Below, in pieces: positions 36,111-46,105 of a stretch of 64,000 bases of DNA (its first letter is position 1; each line of letters starts with the position of its first letter). This DNA comes from Burkholderiales bacterium 67-32 (GTDB lineage Bacteria; Pseudomonadota; Gammaproteobacteria; Burkholderiales; Burkholderiaceae_B): positions 62,001 to 126,000 of the forward strand of contig MKUP01000027.1 of the NCBI GenBank assembly GCA_001898625.1, given 5' to 3'. The notes under the pieces were generated by a model. The model ran no database searches and had not been told where the DNA came from. It was given only the letters and a program-made list of their open reading frames with translations. A program made the position numbers and the translations under genes.

Positions 36111-37028
36111 ATGATCGATCCCACCCGCACGCTGGGCAGCCTGCCGCCCGAGCAGGCCGCCGAACTCGAGCGCGCCGGCCCTATCTGGGGCACCGACATC
36201 AATCGCTTCCGCGACCTGGTCGTCAAGCTGTATTCGCCGCTGGTCGCGGCGGCGCCCAAGGATGGGATCGCCGTCGCGCGCGACCTGCCCTACGGGGACA
36301 GCGCGCGCCAGGTGCTGGACATCTTCACGCCCGACGGCGCGCGCGATGCCGATGTCGTGGTCTTCGTTCACGGCGGCGCTTTCATCCGCGGGTCCAAGAG
36401 CTCCAACGGCCATATCTACGACAACGTGTCGTACTGGTTCGCGCGCCAGGGCATGGTGGCGATCAACATGGAATACCGCCTGGCGGGCGAGGCACCGTTC
36501 CCGGGTGGCGCCGACGACGTGGCCGCCGCCGTGCGCTGGCTGGCGGAGCACGTGTCCGCCTACGGCGGCAATCCGCGCCGCATGTTCCTGATCGGACACT
36601 CGGCGGGCGGCACCCACGTGGCCACCTATTGCTTCGATCCTCGCCGGGGCTACCGGCCCGATCCCGGCGTGCTGGGCGCGGTACTGGTCAGCGCGCGGCT
36701 GCGGGCCGACACGCTGCCGGGCAATCCCAACGCCCGGGCGGTCGAGGCCTACTTCGGCACCGATCCGGCCCGCCACGAAGCCGACTCGCCCATGGCCTAC
36801 GCCGCCGAGGCGGATCTGCCGGTGATGATCGCCATCGCGCAATACGAGAATCCCTACCTGGACCTGTACGGGTTGGAGTTCTGCCAGCGCGTGGCCCGCG
36901 CGCGCGGCCATGTTCCCCGCTTCGTGCAGATGATGCGGCACAACCACACGTCCATCGTGGCCCATTTCGACAGCGGCGAGGAAACGCTGGGTCGCGAGAT
37001 CCTGGACTTCTTCCGCGGCATCGCCTGA
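36111..37028 (+). CDS. alpha/beta hydrolase (HSL/kynurenine-formamidase-like)
   Basis: VVVFVHGGAFIRG, LIGHSAGGTHVA, MRHNHTSIVAHF. Confidence 0.9.
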   Translation: MIDPTRTLGSLPPEQAAELERAGPIWGTDINRFRDLVVKLYSPLVAAAPKDGIAVARDLPYGDSARQVLDIFTPDGARDADVVVFVHGGAFIRGSKSSNGHIYDNVSYWFARQGMVAINMEYRLAGEAPFPGGADDVAAAVRWLAEHVSAYGGNPRRMFLIGHSAGGTHVATYCFDPRRGYRPDPGVLGAVLVSARLRADTLPGNPNARAVEAYFGTDPARHEADSPMAYAAEADLPVMIAIAQYENPYLDLYGLEFCQRVARARGHVPRFVQMMRHNHTSIVAHFDSGEETLGREILDFFRGIA

Positions 37029-37050
37029 TTTTCCCTTCTTCGAGGTTCCC

Positions 37051-37467
37051 ATGAGTGATTCCGCCACGCTTGCCACCCGCGCCCAGCCGCTGGGCAAGTA
37101 TCCCCACTACAAGACGATGGGCGACAGCATCTACCTGTCGGGCATCAGCGCCCGGCTGCCCGACGGCTCCATCGCCGGCACCACCCGCCATGCCGACGGC
37201 AGCGTGACGCGCGACATCGAGGTCCAGACCCGGGTGGTGATCGAAAATGTGCGGGCCACGCTGGCCGAGGCCGGGGCGACCCTGGCCGATTGCATCGACA
37301 TCCTGGTATTCCTGACCGATATGAAGGACTTCCCGAAATACAATGCGGTCTACGGCGAGTATTTCGATGCAGGCGGCCCCACCCGCACCACGGTGGCGGT
37401 CAGCGAGCTTCCGCGTCCCGACATGATCGTCGAGATGAAAGTGGTGGCATGCCGGCCCCGGCCGTGA
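37051..37467 (+). CDS. RidA/YjgF family, 2-aminomuconate deaminase-like
   Basis: YLSGISARLPDGSI, QTRVVIENVRATLAEAGATLADCIDILVFLTDMKDFPKYNAVYGEYF, RTTVAVSELPRPDMIVEMKVVA. Confidence 0.85.
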   Translation: MSDSATLATRAQPLGKYPHYKTMGDSIYLSGISARLPDGSIAGTTRHADGSVTRDIEVQTRVVIENVRATLAEAGATLADCIDILVFLTDMKDFPKYNAVYGEYFDAGGPTRTTVAVSELPRPDMIVEMKVVACRPRP

Positions 37468-37499
37468 CCGCATGCGGCCTACTGACCAATCGGGTAGTC

Positions 37500-38153
37500 A
37501 TGTCCACGATTTCTTCCAAGATCTCCAAGCAACTGGCTGAACAAATCATCGACGGCACCTATCCGCCGGGCACCAAGCTCGAGGAACGGTCGCTGGCCGA
37601 GAAGTTCAACGTGTCCCGTACGCCCATCCGCGAGGCCCTGCGCGAGCTGGGCAGCCGGGGACTGGTGGAGGTGATGCCGCGCCGGGGCGTGGTGGTCGCC
37701 TCCATCGGCGTCAAGGAACTGGCCAAGCTGCTGGAGGCCGATTGCGAGCTGGAGGCGCTGTGCGCGCGCCGCGCCGCCGAATGCATGACGGCCATGGAGA
37801 AGAAGGAGCTCGAATTCATCTACGAACAGAGCGCCGAGTTCGCCCGGAACGAGGATCTTGCCGGCTATCTGAACAACAACCGCCAGTTCCATGCGCAGAT
37901 CCTGGCCGGCGCCCACAACGAGGTGCTGGCTTCGATGGTGGCCGACCTGCGCGAGCGGCTGGCGCCGTTCCGCCAGGCCCAGGCCCACGTGAACGACCGG
38001 CTGTCGGTGTCGCACGACGAGCACGAGCCCATCGTCAAGGCCATCCTGGGCGGCGACTGCGAGGCGGCGTACAACGCCATGCGCAGCCACCATGCCCGCC
38101 TCAGCAATCACGTGCTGAGGCTGATCCGTTCGCGCCAGGACGAGGACGCCTGA
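37500..38153 (+). CDS. GntR-family regulator, FadR/FCD subfamily
   Basis: GTKLEERSLAEKFNVSRTPIREALRELGSRGLVEVMPRRGVVVA. Confidence 0.92.
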   Translation: MSTISSKISKQLAEQIIDGTYPPGTKLEERSLAEKFNVSRTPIREALRELGSRGLVEVMPRRGVVVASIGVKELAKLLEADCELEALCARRAAECMTAMEKKELEFIYEQSAEFARNEDLAGYLNNNRQFHAQILAGAHNEVLASMVADLRERLAPFRQAQAHVNDRLSVSHDEHEPIVKAILGGDCEAAYNAMRSHHARLSNHVLRLIRSRQDEDA

Positions 38154-38193
38154 GCCCGCGGAGCCGGCCGGCGGCTGCCGCGGCCAGGGGGCC

Positions 38194-40245
38194 TCAGGCC
38201 CCTTCTTCCGGCTTCGGCCCGTCGTCCGGGGCGGGTGAGCCCGCGTCGTCCAGGCGCAGGTCGGTGGCGTCGGGGCCGTCCGCCGCGTCCGTCTCGGCGA
38301 TTTCCACCGCGGCTTCGGCCGTTGCCGGCTCGTCCTCGATGTCCTCGGTTTCCCCCTGCGCATCCACCACGTCCAGGAAGCGGCAGTCCAGGCTCAGGTC
38401 GAGCTCGTCGTCGCCCATGACTTCCAGCAGGACGTGCCGGCCGCGCTCCAGTTCCGGCAGCGTGCCCACGCGGGTGTAGAAGGGCGCGTCCTTCAACCTG
38501 ACCAGGTCCTCGCGCAGGACCACGGCCTCGATCCGGCGCAGGCCCTGCTGCTTGACCCAGCGCAGGCACCAGAAGCGTTCCATGGCCTGCTGGAAATCGG
38601 CATAGGCGCCATACTTGGCCTCGAAGGCGCTGATGACAGCGTACAGGTCGGCCTCGCGCGGCTTGAAGGGGGCGACCAGGCGGGCCGATACGCCGTGCTC
38701 GATGGCGGCGATCAACTGGCCCTGGTTGACCAGGTCCACATAGCGCCGCAGCGGCGACGTGCACCAGGCGTACTGCGGCACGCCTATCGAGTCGTGGGGC
38801 GCCGCGGCGGTCCCCATCCGTACCCGGCCCATCTGCTGCGAGCGGTAGATGCCCGGCACCCCGCAGGACGACAGCAGTCCGCCCCAGAGGTTGTTGGCCA
38901 GGATCATGTACTCGGCCACCAGCCGGTCCAGCGGCGCGTTGCGCTTGCGCTGCTCGATGCGCACGTGGGCCGATTCGGGGTGGTCGGCGTCGCCGTCCAC
39001 GTAGAAGCTGAAATCGACCCGGTTGTTCGACTCGGGCTTGCCGCGGACTTCGTCGCGGCGCCGGGACAGGGCCTTGGCCAGCCGCCACAGCGGACGGAAG
39101 ACGTGGCCGTAGGGCAGCTCGGCGGCGGGGTCGTCCAGTTGCTCTTCGCCGACCTGGTCGTCCAGCGTGTTGTGGCGCAGGTTCTCGCGCACGACGATGC
39201 GCTCGAGGCGCGACTCGTGCGACAGGATCTCGCCGGTGTCGGGATGGGCGACGACGTACAGCGACAGGGCGGGCACGGGCCGCCCGGCATCCAGCGAGAA
39301 GGCGGCGATCACCTCGTCGGGCTGCATCGGGATCTTGGCGCCCGGCATGTAGACGGTGGACATGCGCGCGCGGGCCAGCGCGTCCAGGTCGCTGTCGCGC
39401 GTGACGGCCAGGGCCGGGGCGGCGATGTGGATGCCGACCCGAAGCGTGCCGTCGTCCAGCGCTTGTACCGACAGCGCATCGTCGATCTCGGTGGTCGTGA
39501 TGTCGTCCACCGAATAGGCTTCGACGTCGGCCAGCGGCAGTTCGCGCGTGACGGCGGGCACCTCGGCCGGGGCGAAGCCCGTGCCGCGCGGGAATTGCTG
39601 GGTGTAGAAGCGGCGCTTGTGGATGGCGATCGCGCTGGGGAAGGCACCCAGGTTCATCAGCAGCCGTTCGGGACGCATCTGCAGCTGGGTGCAGGCGGCG
39701 TCCAGCGCCTTCCATTCCAGGGTGTTCTTGTCGGGCTTGAACAGCAGGGTCTCGGCCTGCCGGGCCAGCGGCTCGGGCAGGGTGCCGGCCTTGATCTCGT
39801 CCACCCAGGCCTGCTGCTGTTCGGCCTGGCGCTTCTTCTTTTCCAGGGCGGCCAGTGCGGCCGCCAGGATGTCGGGCGGGGCGGGACGGTACTTGCCCTT
39901 GCCGCGGCGGTGGAAATAGACCGGGGCGCCGTGCACGCGCAGCAGCATGGCGGCCTGTTCCACCGGGGTGGGCGGGTGGCCGTAGTATTCCTCGGCCAGC
40001 ACGGGGATGTCGAAGTCGTCCTTGGGCGCGCATGCCCACAGGAATTCCAGGTCCAGGTCCTGCGAGGACGCGTCGGCCTCCTTCAGCAGGGCCTCGGGCG
40101 ATGGCTGCTCGAAACGCACGATGACCGCGGATTTCTTGATCTTGCTGCGCTTGCCGCTGGCCGCCTCGACCTGCAGGCTGGTGTCGGTTTCGCTCAGGAC
40201 AGTGGCGGCCTTGAATCCGCCGTCATCCTCGTAGAGGACATGCAT
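38194..40245 (-). CDS. ribonuclease II family exoribonuclease (RNB domain)
   Basis: TTEIDDALSVQALDDGTLRVGIHIAAPALAVTRDSDLDALARARMSTVYMPG; IGVPQYAWCTSPLRRYVDLVNQGQL. Confidence 0.93.
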   Translation of the reverse strand: MHVLYEDDGGFKAATVLSETDTSLQVEAASGKRSKIKKSAVIVRFEQPSPEALLKEADASSQDLDLEFLWACAPKDDFDIPVLAEEYYGHPPTPVEQAAMLLRVHGAPVYFHRRGKGKYRPAPPDILAAALAALEKKKRQAEQQQAWVDEIKAGTLPEPLARQAETLLFKPDKNTLEWKALDAACTQLQMRPERLLMNLGAFPSAIAIHKRRFYTQQFPRGTGFAPAEVPAVTRELPLADVEAYSVDDITTTEIDDALSVQALDDGTLRVGIHIAAPALAVTRDSDLDALARARMSTVYMPGAKIPMQPDEVIAAFSLDAGRPVPALSLYVVAHPDTGEILSHESRLERIVVRENLRHNTLDDQVGEEQLDDPAAELPYGHVFRPLWRLAKALSRRRDEVRGKPESNNRVDFSFYVDGDADHPESAHVRIEQRKRNAPLDRLVAEYMILANNLWGGLLSSCGVPGIYRSQQMGRVRMGTAAAPHDSIGVPQYAWCTSPLRRYVDLVNQGQLIAAIEHGVSARLVAPFKPREADLYAVISAFEAKYGAYADFQQAMERFWCLRWVKQQGLRRIEAVVLREDLVRLKDAPFYTRVGTLPELERGRHVLLEVMGDDELDLSLDCRFLDVVDAQGETEDIEDEPATAEAAVEIAETDAADGPDATDLRLDDAGSPAPDDGPKPEEGA

Positions 40246-40252
40246 CGTGTGT

Positions 40253-40867
40253 TTACCCAGGGAGTGATTCGTCGTCTGCCGCGGCGTCGGCGAAAGCCAG
40301 GACGCCGGGCAGGTAATGCTCGAAGTCGGAGATACCGTGGTCGCCGCCTTCGATGATGTGCTGCCGCGCGCCCGCATAGTGGTCGCGCATTTCGCGCCAA
40401 TCCAGCACTTCATCGCCGGTGGCCGCCAATAGATAGTAGCGGGAGGGACGGGTGATGTGCGCGACGGCGTAGGCGCGCAGCTCGTCCACGTGGCCGGCCG
40501 TGAAGAGGAATGGCTGGCCGTCGTGGTAGGACAGGTGTTCGCCCACCTGCGTGGCCAGGTCGCGCGGCGCATGCACGGCCGGGTTGAGCAGCGCGGCGCG
40601 GCAGCCCAGCCGTTCGGCCAGCCAGGTGGCGTAGTAACCGCCCAGCGAGGATCCGACCAGGGTCAGTTCCTGCCCGTTCGCCCGGGCATGGCGCTGCATG
40701 TCGCGCGCCAGCGGCTCGGCCAGTTCCATGGTTTCCCGAGGGCTGGCCGGCAATTGCGGGCAGGCCCATTCGCGCCGGCGCCCGCGCTCGGCCATGGCCT
40801 GGGCCAGGAGCCGCGCCTTGGTCGAGGCGGGCGAGGACCGGAACCCATGCAGGTAGAGGATCATCAT
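40253..40867 (-). CDS. YqiA-type esterase (alpha/beta hydrolase)
   Basis: MILYLHGFRSSPASTKA, LTLVGSSLGGYYATWLAE. Confidence 0.9.
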   Translation of the reverse strand: MMILYLHGFRSSPASTKARLLAQAMAERGRRREWACPQLPASPRETMELAEPLARDMQRHARANGQELTLVGSSLGGYYATWLAERLGCRAALLNPAVHAPRDLATQVGEHLSYHDGQPFLFTAGHVDELRAYAVAHITRPSRYYLLAATGDEVLDWREMRDHYAGARQHIIEGGDHGISDFEHYLPGVLAFADAAADDESLPG

Positions 40868-42264
40868 GCGGACCCGGCGCCGGAAGCGCGCTCGCGCAGC
40901 GCCCGCAGCAGCTTGTCGTGCACGCCGCCGAAGCCGCCGTTGCTCATCACCACGACGTGGTCGCCGGGGCGCGCGGCGGCGGCAATGGCCGCGACCATGG
41001 CCGGCAGGTCCGACCAGCCGCTGGCCCGGCCGCCCAGCGGCGCCAGGGCCTCGGCCGGGTCCCAGCCCAGCGCGTGCTTGCCGTCCTGGGTGCCGAAGCA
41101 GAACACCAGGTCGGCGTCCTGCAGCGAACCGGGAAGCTGGGCTTTCATGGCACCCAGCTTCATGGTGTTCGAGCGGGGTTCCAGCACGGCCAGGATGCGC
41201 TCGCCCGGTACCCGGGCGCGCAGGCCGGCCAGGGTGGTGGCGATGGCGGTGGGGTGGTGGGCGAAGTCGTCGTAGACCCGCACGCCGTCCACGGTGCCGC
41301 GCAGTTCCATGCGGCGCTTGACCCCCGCGAAGCGGCTCAGGGCCGCCACGGCGTCAGCCGGGGCGACACCCGCGTGCTCAGCCGCGGCGATGGCCGCCAG
41401 GGCGTTCATCCGGTTGTGTTCGCCGCTCAGCGTCCAGGCCACGCGGCCCGCGGACGTGCCCCGGTGGATGACTTCGAAGGTGCCCGAGGCGTCCTCCGGG
41501 CCCGCCTGCCAGTTGCCTTCGGCGCCGAACGTGACCGTTTCCGACCAGCATCCACGCGCCAGCACCCGGTCGATGGCGGGCGTGCGGGTGGGGGCGACGA
41601 CCCGCCCCTGGCTGGGGATGGTCCGCACCAGATGGTGGAATTGGGTTTCGATCGCAGCCAGATCCGGGAAGATGTCGGCGTGATCGTATTCCAGGTTGTT
41701 CAGGATGGCGGTGCGAGGCCGGTAGTGGACGAATTTCGAGCGCTTGTCGAAGAAGGCCGTGTCGTACTCGTCGGCCTCGATCGCGAACACCGGCCGCGCG
41801 GCGCCCCGGCCGGGCAGGAGGCGCGCCGACACGCCGAAGTCCTGCGGCACGCCGCCCACCAGGAAGGACGGCTGCAATCCGGCCGATTCCAGGATCCAGG
41901 CCAGCATCGACGTCGTGGTCGTCTTGCCGTGCGTGCCGGCCACGGCCAGCACATGGTGGCCGGGCAGGACGTGCTCGCCCAGCCATTGCGGGCCGGACGT
42001 GTAGGGCAGGCCCTCGTTCAGGATGGCTTCCATCAGCGGGTTGCCGCGGCTCACCACGTTGCCGACCACGAACAGGTCCGGCCGCAGCGCCGTCTGGCTG
42101 GCGTCGAAGCCTTCGATGAGTTCGATGCCCTGTTCCATGAGCTGGGTGCTCATGGGCGGGTAGACGCCGGCGTCGCAGCCGGTGACGCGGTGCCCGGCCG
42201 CCCGCGCGATCAGCGCCAGGCCGCCCATGAAGGTGCCGCAGATGCCGAGTATGTGTAGATGCAT
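40864..42264 (-). CDS. mpl: UDP-N-acetylmuramate:L-alanyl-gamma-D-glutamyl-meso-diaminopimelate ligase
   Basis: MHLHILGICGTFMGGLALIARAAGHRVTGCDAGVYPPMSTQL; VAGTHGKTTTTSMLAWILE; DDFAHHPTAI. Confidence 0.95.
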   Translation of the reverse strand: MHLHILGICGTFMGGLALIARAAGHRVTGCDAGVYPPMSTQLMEQGIELIEGFDASQTALRPDLFVVGNVVSRGNPLMEAILNEGLPYTSGPQWLGEHVLPGHHVLAVAGTHGKTTTTSMLAWILESAGLQPSFLVGGVPQDFGVSARLLPGRGAARPVFAIEADEYDTAFFDKRSKFVHYRPRTAILNNLEYDHADIFPDLAAIETQFHHLVRTIPSQGRVVAPTRTPAIDRVLARGCWSETVTFGAEGNWQAGPEDASGTFEVIHRGTSAGRVAWTLSGEHNRMNALAAIAAAEHAGVAPADAVAALSRFAGVKRRMELRGTVDGVRVYDDFAHHPTAIATTLAGLRARVPGERILAVLEPRSNTMKLGAMKAQLPGSLQDADLVFCFGTQDGKHALGWDPAEALAPLGGRASGWSDLPAMVAAIAAAARPGDHVVVMSNGGFGGVHDKLLRALRERASGAGSA

Positions 42265-42371
42265 GGTTGCCTGCTTCCGGTCGGGGTATGGATTGTAGAC
42301 GCCCGGGCCGGTCCGCCGCGGGCCGGGGCGGGGACGAAGTATGATGTCGGGGTCACCTCCTCGGAGCAATC

Positions 42372-42989
42372 ATGTCGTTTTCTTCTTTGCGCCAGGAAAT
42401 CGCCGCCGCCGCGGCCCGGATGATCGCCGAGGACGGGCTGGACTACAGCACGGCCAAGCGCAAGGCGGTCAAGCAACTGGTGGGGGCGGGCAGCCTGCCC
42501 CGCGGCGACGTACTGCCGGACAATGACGAAATAGAGAGCGAGGTCCGCGAATATCAGGCCTTGTTCATGGGGGACACCCAGCCCGCGCGCCTGGCACGGC
42601 TGCGGCGGGTGGCGCTGTCGGTCATGGACCTGCTGGAACGATTCCAGCCCTACCTGGTCGGTCCTGTCTGGAACGGCACCGCGGGCGAGCATTCCGACAT
42701 CGCCCTGCAGTGCTTCGCCGACTCATCCAAGGAAGTCGAGATATTCCTCCTGAACCGTGGCATCAAATACGAAGTGGGCGAGCGCCCGGATTTCCGCGGC
42801 CGCGGCAAGGTCGAGGCCCTGTACTTCCTCTGGCAGGAGGAAGGTGTCATGTTGAGCATCTATGATGGCCTGGCGCTGCGTGGCGCCTTGAAGCCGGGCC
42901 CGGACGGCCGTGCCGAGCGCGGCGACGCGCGGGCCGTGGCCCGGCTGCTGGACGACGTCGAGGGGCGGGTGCAGGGGGAAACGGCATGA
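42372..42989 (+). CDS. conserved hypothetical protein
   Basis: 205-aa ORF divergent from mpl; no family recognised with certainty. Confidence 0.75.
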   Translation: MSFSSLRQEIAAAAARMIAEDGLDYSTAKRKAVKQLVGAGSLPRGDVLPDNDEIESEVREYQALFMGDTQPARLARLRRVALSVMDLLERFQPYLVGPVWNGTAGEHSDIALQCFADSSKEVEIFLLNRGIKYEVGERPDFRGRGKVEALYFLWQEEGVMLSIYDGLALRGALKPGPDGRAERGDARAVARLLDDVEGRVQGETA

Positions 42990-43516
42990 GCGAATTTTCT
43001 CGCCGCCGGCTGTTGGCATACGGCGGCACGGGCGTCGCGGCGGCCCTGGTGGGCGGCGGCGTGGCCTGGTGGCGCCTGGCGCCCACCGCCGCGTCCGACC
43101 GTGCGGTGAACATCCTGTATGCGCAGACGCTGGAGGGGCTGGACGGCCGTTCCTATCCGTTCCAGCAATGGCGGGGACAGCGCTTGGTGGTGAATTTCTG
43201 GGCGACCTGGTGCCCGCCCTGCGTGGACGAGATGCCTGAACTGGACATGCTGCACAAGGAATTCGTCAATACGGCGCAGTTTGTCGGGATCGGCATCGAT
43301 TCGGCCGCCAACATGCAGAAATTCGTCGAAAAAGTGCCCGTGGGTTATCCTTTGCTGATCGCCGGCAATGTCGGTACGGAACTGGCGCGCGAGCTGGGCA
43401 ATGCCAGCGGCGGCTTGCCGTATACGGTAGTGATCGACGAAAAAGGGGGAGTAATCCATCAGTATTCCGGCCGGATCAAGCCCGACACCCTGCGGGGCGT
43501 GCTCAAGCCTGCCTGA
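42986..43516 (+). CDS. TlpA-like thioredoxin-fold lipoprotein/redoxin
   Basis: VVNFWATWCPPCVDEMPELD. Confidence 0.93.
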   Translation: MSEFSRRRLLAYGGTGVAAALVGGGVAWWRLAPTAASDRAVNILYAQTLEGLDGRSYPFQQWRGQRLVVNFWATWCPPCVDEMPELDMLHKEFVNTAQFVGIGIDSAANMQKFVEKVPVGYPLLIAGNVGTELARELGNASGGLPYTVVIDEKGGVIHQYSGRIKPDTLRGVLKPA

Positions 43517-43654
43517 ATGCCGTCCGGATCCCCCGGGCATCCCCGGGGCGGGATGTTCCCGACATAGGCAGAATCGTCGAATTCGTTACAATTGATAGAC
43601 AATATGGCGTGTTTTGCGTAAAAATCGCGCCCTTCCGTATCGCATCGCAGGCAT

Positions 43655-44089
43655 ATGGCCCATCGCATCCTGGTTTTGCACGGCCCGAATCTGAATCTGC
43701 TCGGCACGCGCGAGCCTGGTATCTATGGTGCGACGACGCTGGCCGACATCGATGCCCGGCTGCTGGCCCTGGCACAGCAGCACGGCGCATCGCTCGCCTC
43801 GTTCCAGAGCAACCACGAAGGTGCGCTGGTCGACCGCATTCAGGCGGCCGCGGGCGAAGGTGTCGATTTCATCGTGATCAATCCGGCGGCCTACACGCAC
43901 ACCAGCGTGGCGGTCAGGGATGCGCTTGCGGCGGTAGCGGTGCCGTTCATCGAAGTCCATTTGTCGAACGTGCACAAGCGGGAAGCCTTCAGGCACCGTT
44001 CTTATTTTTCCGACCTGGCCGTGGGCGTGATCGCCGGGCTGGGCGTCGATGGCTATGAAGCGGCCGTGCGCTACGCGCTGTCGCATTGA
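43655..44089 (+). CDS. aroQ: 3-dehydroquinate dehydratase type II
   Basis: [43 protein letters not shown]. Confidence 0.97.
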   Translation: MAHRILVLHGPNLNLLGTREPGIYGATTLADIDARLLALAQQHGASLASFQSNHEGALVDRIQAAAGEGVDFIVINPAAYTHTSVAVRDALAAVAVPFIEVHLSNVHKREAFRHRSYFSDLAVGVIAGLGVDGYEAAVRYALSH

Positions 44090-44110
44090 AGAAAATTACG
44101 GGGAAGCCCC

Positions 44111-44572
44111 ATGGATCTTAGAAAACTGAAAACCTTGATCGACCTGGTTGCCGAGTCCGGCATCGCCGAGCTCGAGATCACCGAGGGCGAAGGCAAGGTG
44201 CGCATCGTCAAGTTCGCGCAGGGTGGCCAGTTCACCGCCGCGCCGGGGGTCCAGGCCTACCAGGTCATGCCGCAGGCCGCGGCCACGCCGGCTCCGGCCG
44301 CCGAAGCCGCGCCCGCCCCGGCGCCCGTCGTGGCCCAGGGCCACATCGTCAAGTCGCCCATGGTCGGCACCTTCTACCGTGCGCCCAACCCCGGCGCCGC
44401 GGCGTTCGTGGACGTCGGCCAGGCGGTCAAGGAAGGCGATCCCCTGTGCATCATCGAGGCCATGAAGCTGCTCAACGAGATCGAGGCGGACAAGGCCGGC
44501 ACCATCAAGGAAATCCTGGTCGAGAACGGCCAGCCGGTCGAATTCGGCCAACCTCTGTTCGTGATCGGCTGA
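44111..44572 (+). CDS. accB: acetyl-CoA carboxylase biotin carboxyl carrier protein
   Basis: C-terminal [15 protein letters not shown] biotinylation motif. Confidence 0.97.
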   Translation: MDLRKLKTLIDLVAESGIAELEITEGEGKVRIVKFAQGGQFTAAPGVQAYQVMPQAAATPAPAAEAAPAPAPVVAQGHIVKSPMVGTFYRAPNPGAAAFVDVGQAVKEGDPLCIIEAMKLLNEIEADKAGTIKEILVENGQPVEFGQPLFVIG

Positions 44573-44740
44573 CCGGTCGACACCATGCGCATCGACACCT
44601 TGCCCGTTGATGCGCTCCACACCGTGTTATCAGTCGGGCGCAGGGACCGGCGCGCCAGTCCCGGCAAGGCATCGTCCGCCGCGACGCCGCCGGAGGAAAC
44701 CGTCCCGACCAGCCGTCCGACTTTTTCAGGACATTCGTTC

Positions 44741-46090
44741 ATGTTTGAAAAGATCCTGATCGCGAATCGCGGGGAAATCGCCCTGCGCATCCAGCGCGCC
44801 TGCCGCGAGCTGGGGATCAAGAGCGTGGTCGTGCACTCCGAGGCCGACCGCGAGGCGAAGTACGTCAAGCTGGCCGACGAGTCGGTCTGCATCGGGCCCG
44901 CGCCCTCGCGCGAGAGCTACCTGAACATGCCGGCCATCATCTCGGCGGCCGAAGTGACCGACGCCGAGGCCATCCACCCGGGTTACGGCTTCCTGTCCGA
45001 GAATGCCGATTTCGCCGAGCGGGTCGAGAAAAGCGGCTTCGTGTTCATCGGCCCCAAGCCCGAGTCCATCCGCATGATGGGCGACAAGGTCAGCGCCAAG
45101 CAGGCCATGATCGCGGCCGGAGTTCCTGTGGTGCCCGGTTCCGACGGCGCGCTGCCCGAGGACTCCAAGGAAATCATCCAGACCGCCCGCAAGGTCGGCT
45201 ATCCGGTCATCATCAAGGCCGCCGGCGGCGGTGGCGGCCGGGGCATGCGCGTGGTCCACACCGAGGCCGCGCTGCTCAACGCCGTGACCATGACACGGTC
45301 CGAAGCCGCGGCCGCGTTCAACAATCCCGACGTGTACATGGAGAAGTTCCTCGAGAATCCCCGCCACGTCGAGATCCAGATCCTGGCCGACGGCCAGCGC
45401 AGCGCGATCTGGCTGGGCGAGCGCGACTGCTCGATGCAGCGCCGCCACCAGAAGATCATCGAGGAAGCGCCGGCGCCGCACATCCCGCGCCGGCTGATCG
45501 ACCGCATCGGCGACCGCTGCGCCGATGCCTGCCGCAAGATCGGCTATCGCGGCGCGGGCACGTTCGAGTTCCTGTACGAGAACGGCGAGTTCTATTTCAT
45601 CGAAATGAACACCCGCATCCAGGTCGAGCACCCGGTTACCGAGGCGATCACCGGCGTGGACCTGGTGCAGGAGCAGATCCGTATCGCCGCCGGCGAGAAG
45701 CTGCGGCTGCGCCAGCGCGACGTCGTGTTCCGCGGCCATGCCATCGAATGCCGGATCAACGCCGAGGATCCGTTCCGCTTCACCCCCAGCCCGGGCCGCA
45801 TCACCAACTGGCACGTCCCCGGGGGCCCCGGCATCCGCGTCGACTCGCACGTCTACAACGGCTATTTCGTGCCGCCGAACTACGATTCCATGATCGCCAA
45901 GGTCATCGCCTACGGCGATACGCGCGACCAGGCGCTGGCGCGCATGCGCATCGCCCTGTCGGAAATGGCGGTCGACGGCATTTCGACCAACATCGCGCTG
46001 CATCGCGAACTGCTCCAGGATGCCCGCTTCATCGAAGGCGGAACCAACATCCATTATCTGGAGCATCGCCTGTCCCAGCGTCCGGACTGA
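44741..46090 (+). CDS. accC: acetyl-CoA carboxylase biotin carboxylase subunit
   Basis: [40 protein letters not shown]. Confidence 0.98.
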   Translation: MFEKILIANRGEIALRIQRACRELGIKSVVVHSEADREAKYVKLADESVCIGPAPSRESYLNMPAIISAAEVTDAEAIHPGYGFLSENADFAERVEKSGFVFIGPKPESIRMMGDKVSAKQAMIAAGVPVVPGSDGALPEDSKEIIQTARKVGYPVIIKAAGGGGGRGMRVVHTEAALLNAVTMTRSEAAAAFNNPDVYMEKFLENPRHVEIQILADGQRSAIWLGERDCSMQRRHQKIIEEAPAPHIPRRLIDRIGDRCADACRKIGYRGAGTFEFLYENGEFYFIEMNTRIQVEHPVTEAITGVDLVQEQIRIAAGEKLRLRQRDVVFRGHAIECRINAEDPFRFTPSPGRITNWHVPGGPGIRVDSHVYNGYFVPPNYDSMIAKVIAYGDTRDQALARMRIALSEMAVDGISTNIALHRELLQDARFIEGGTNIHYLEHRLSQRPD

Positions 46091-46105
46091 AGGTAGCGAG
46101 TCCGT

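Noticed and set aside
44573-44740. Possible small ORF or attenuator between accB and accC
   Set aside because: No RBS, domain or convincing alternative hairpins; treated as intergenic.
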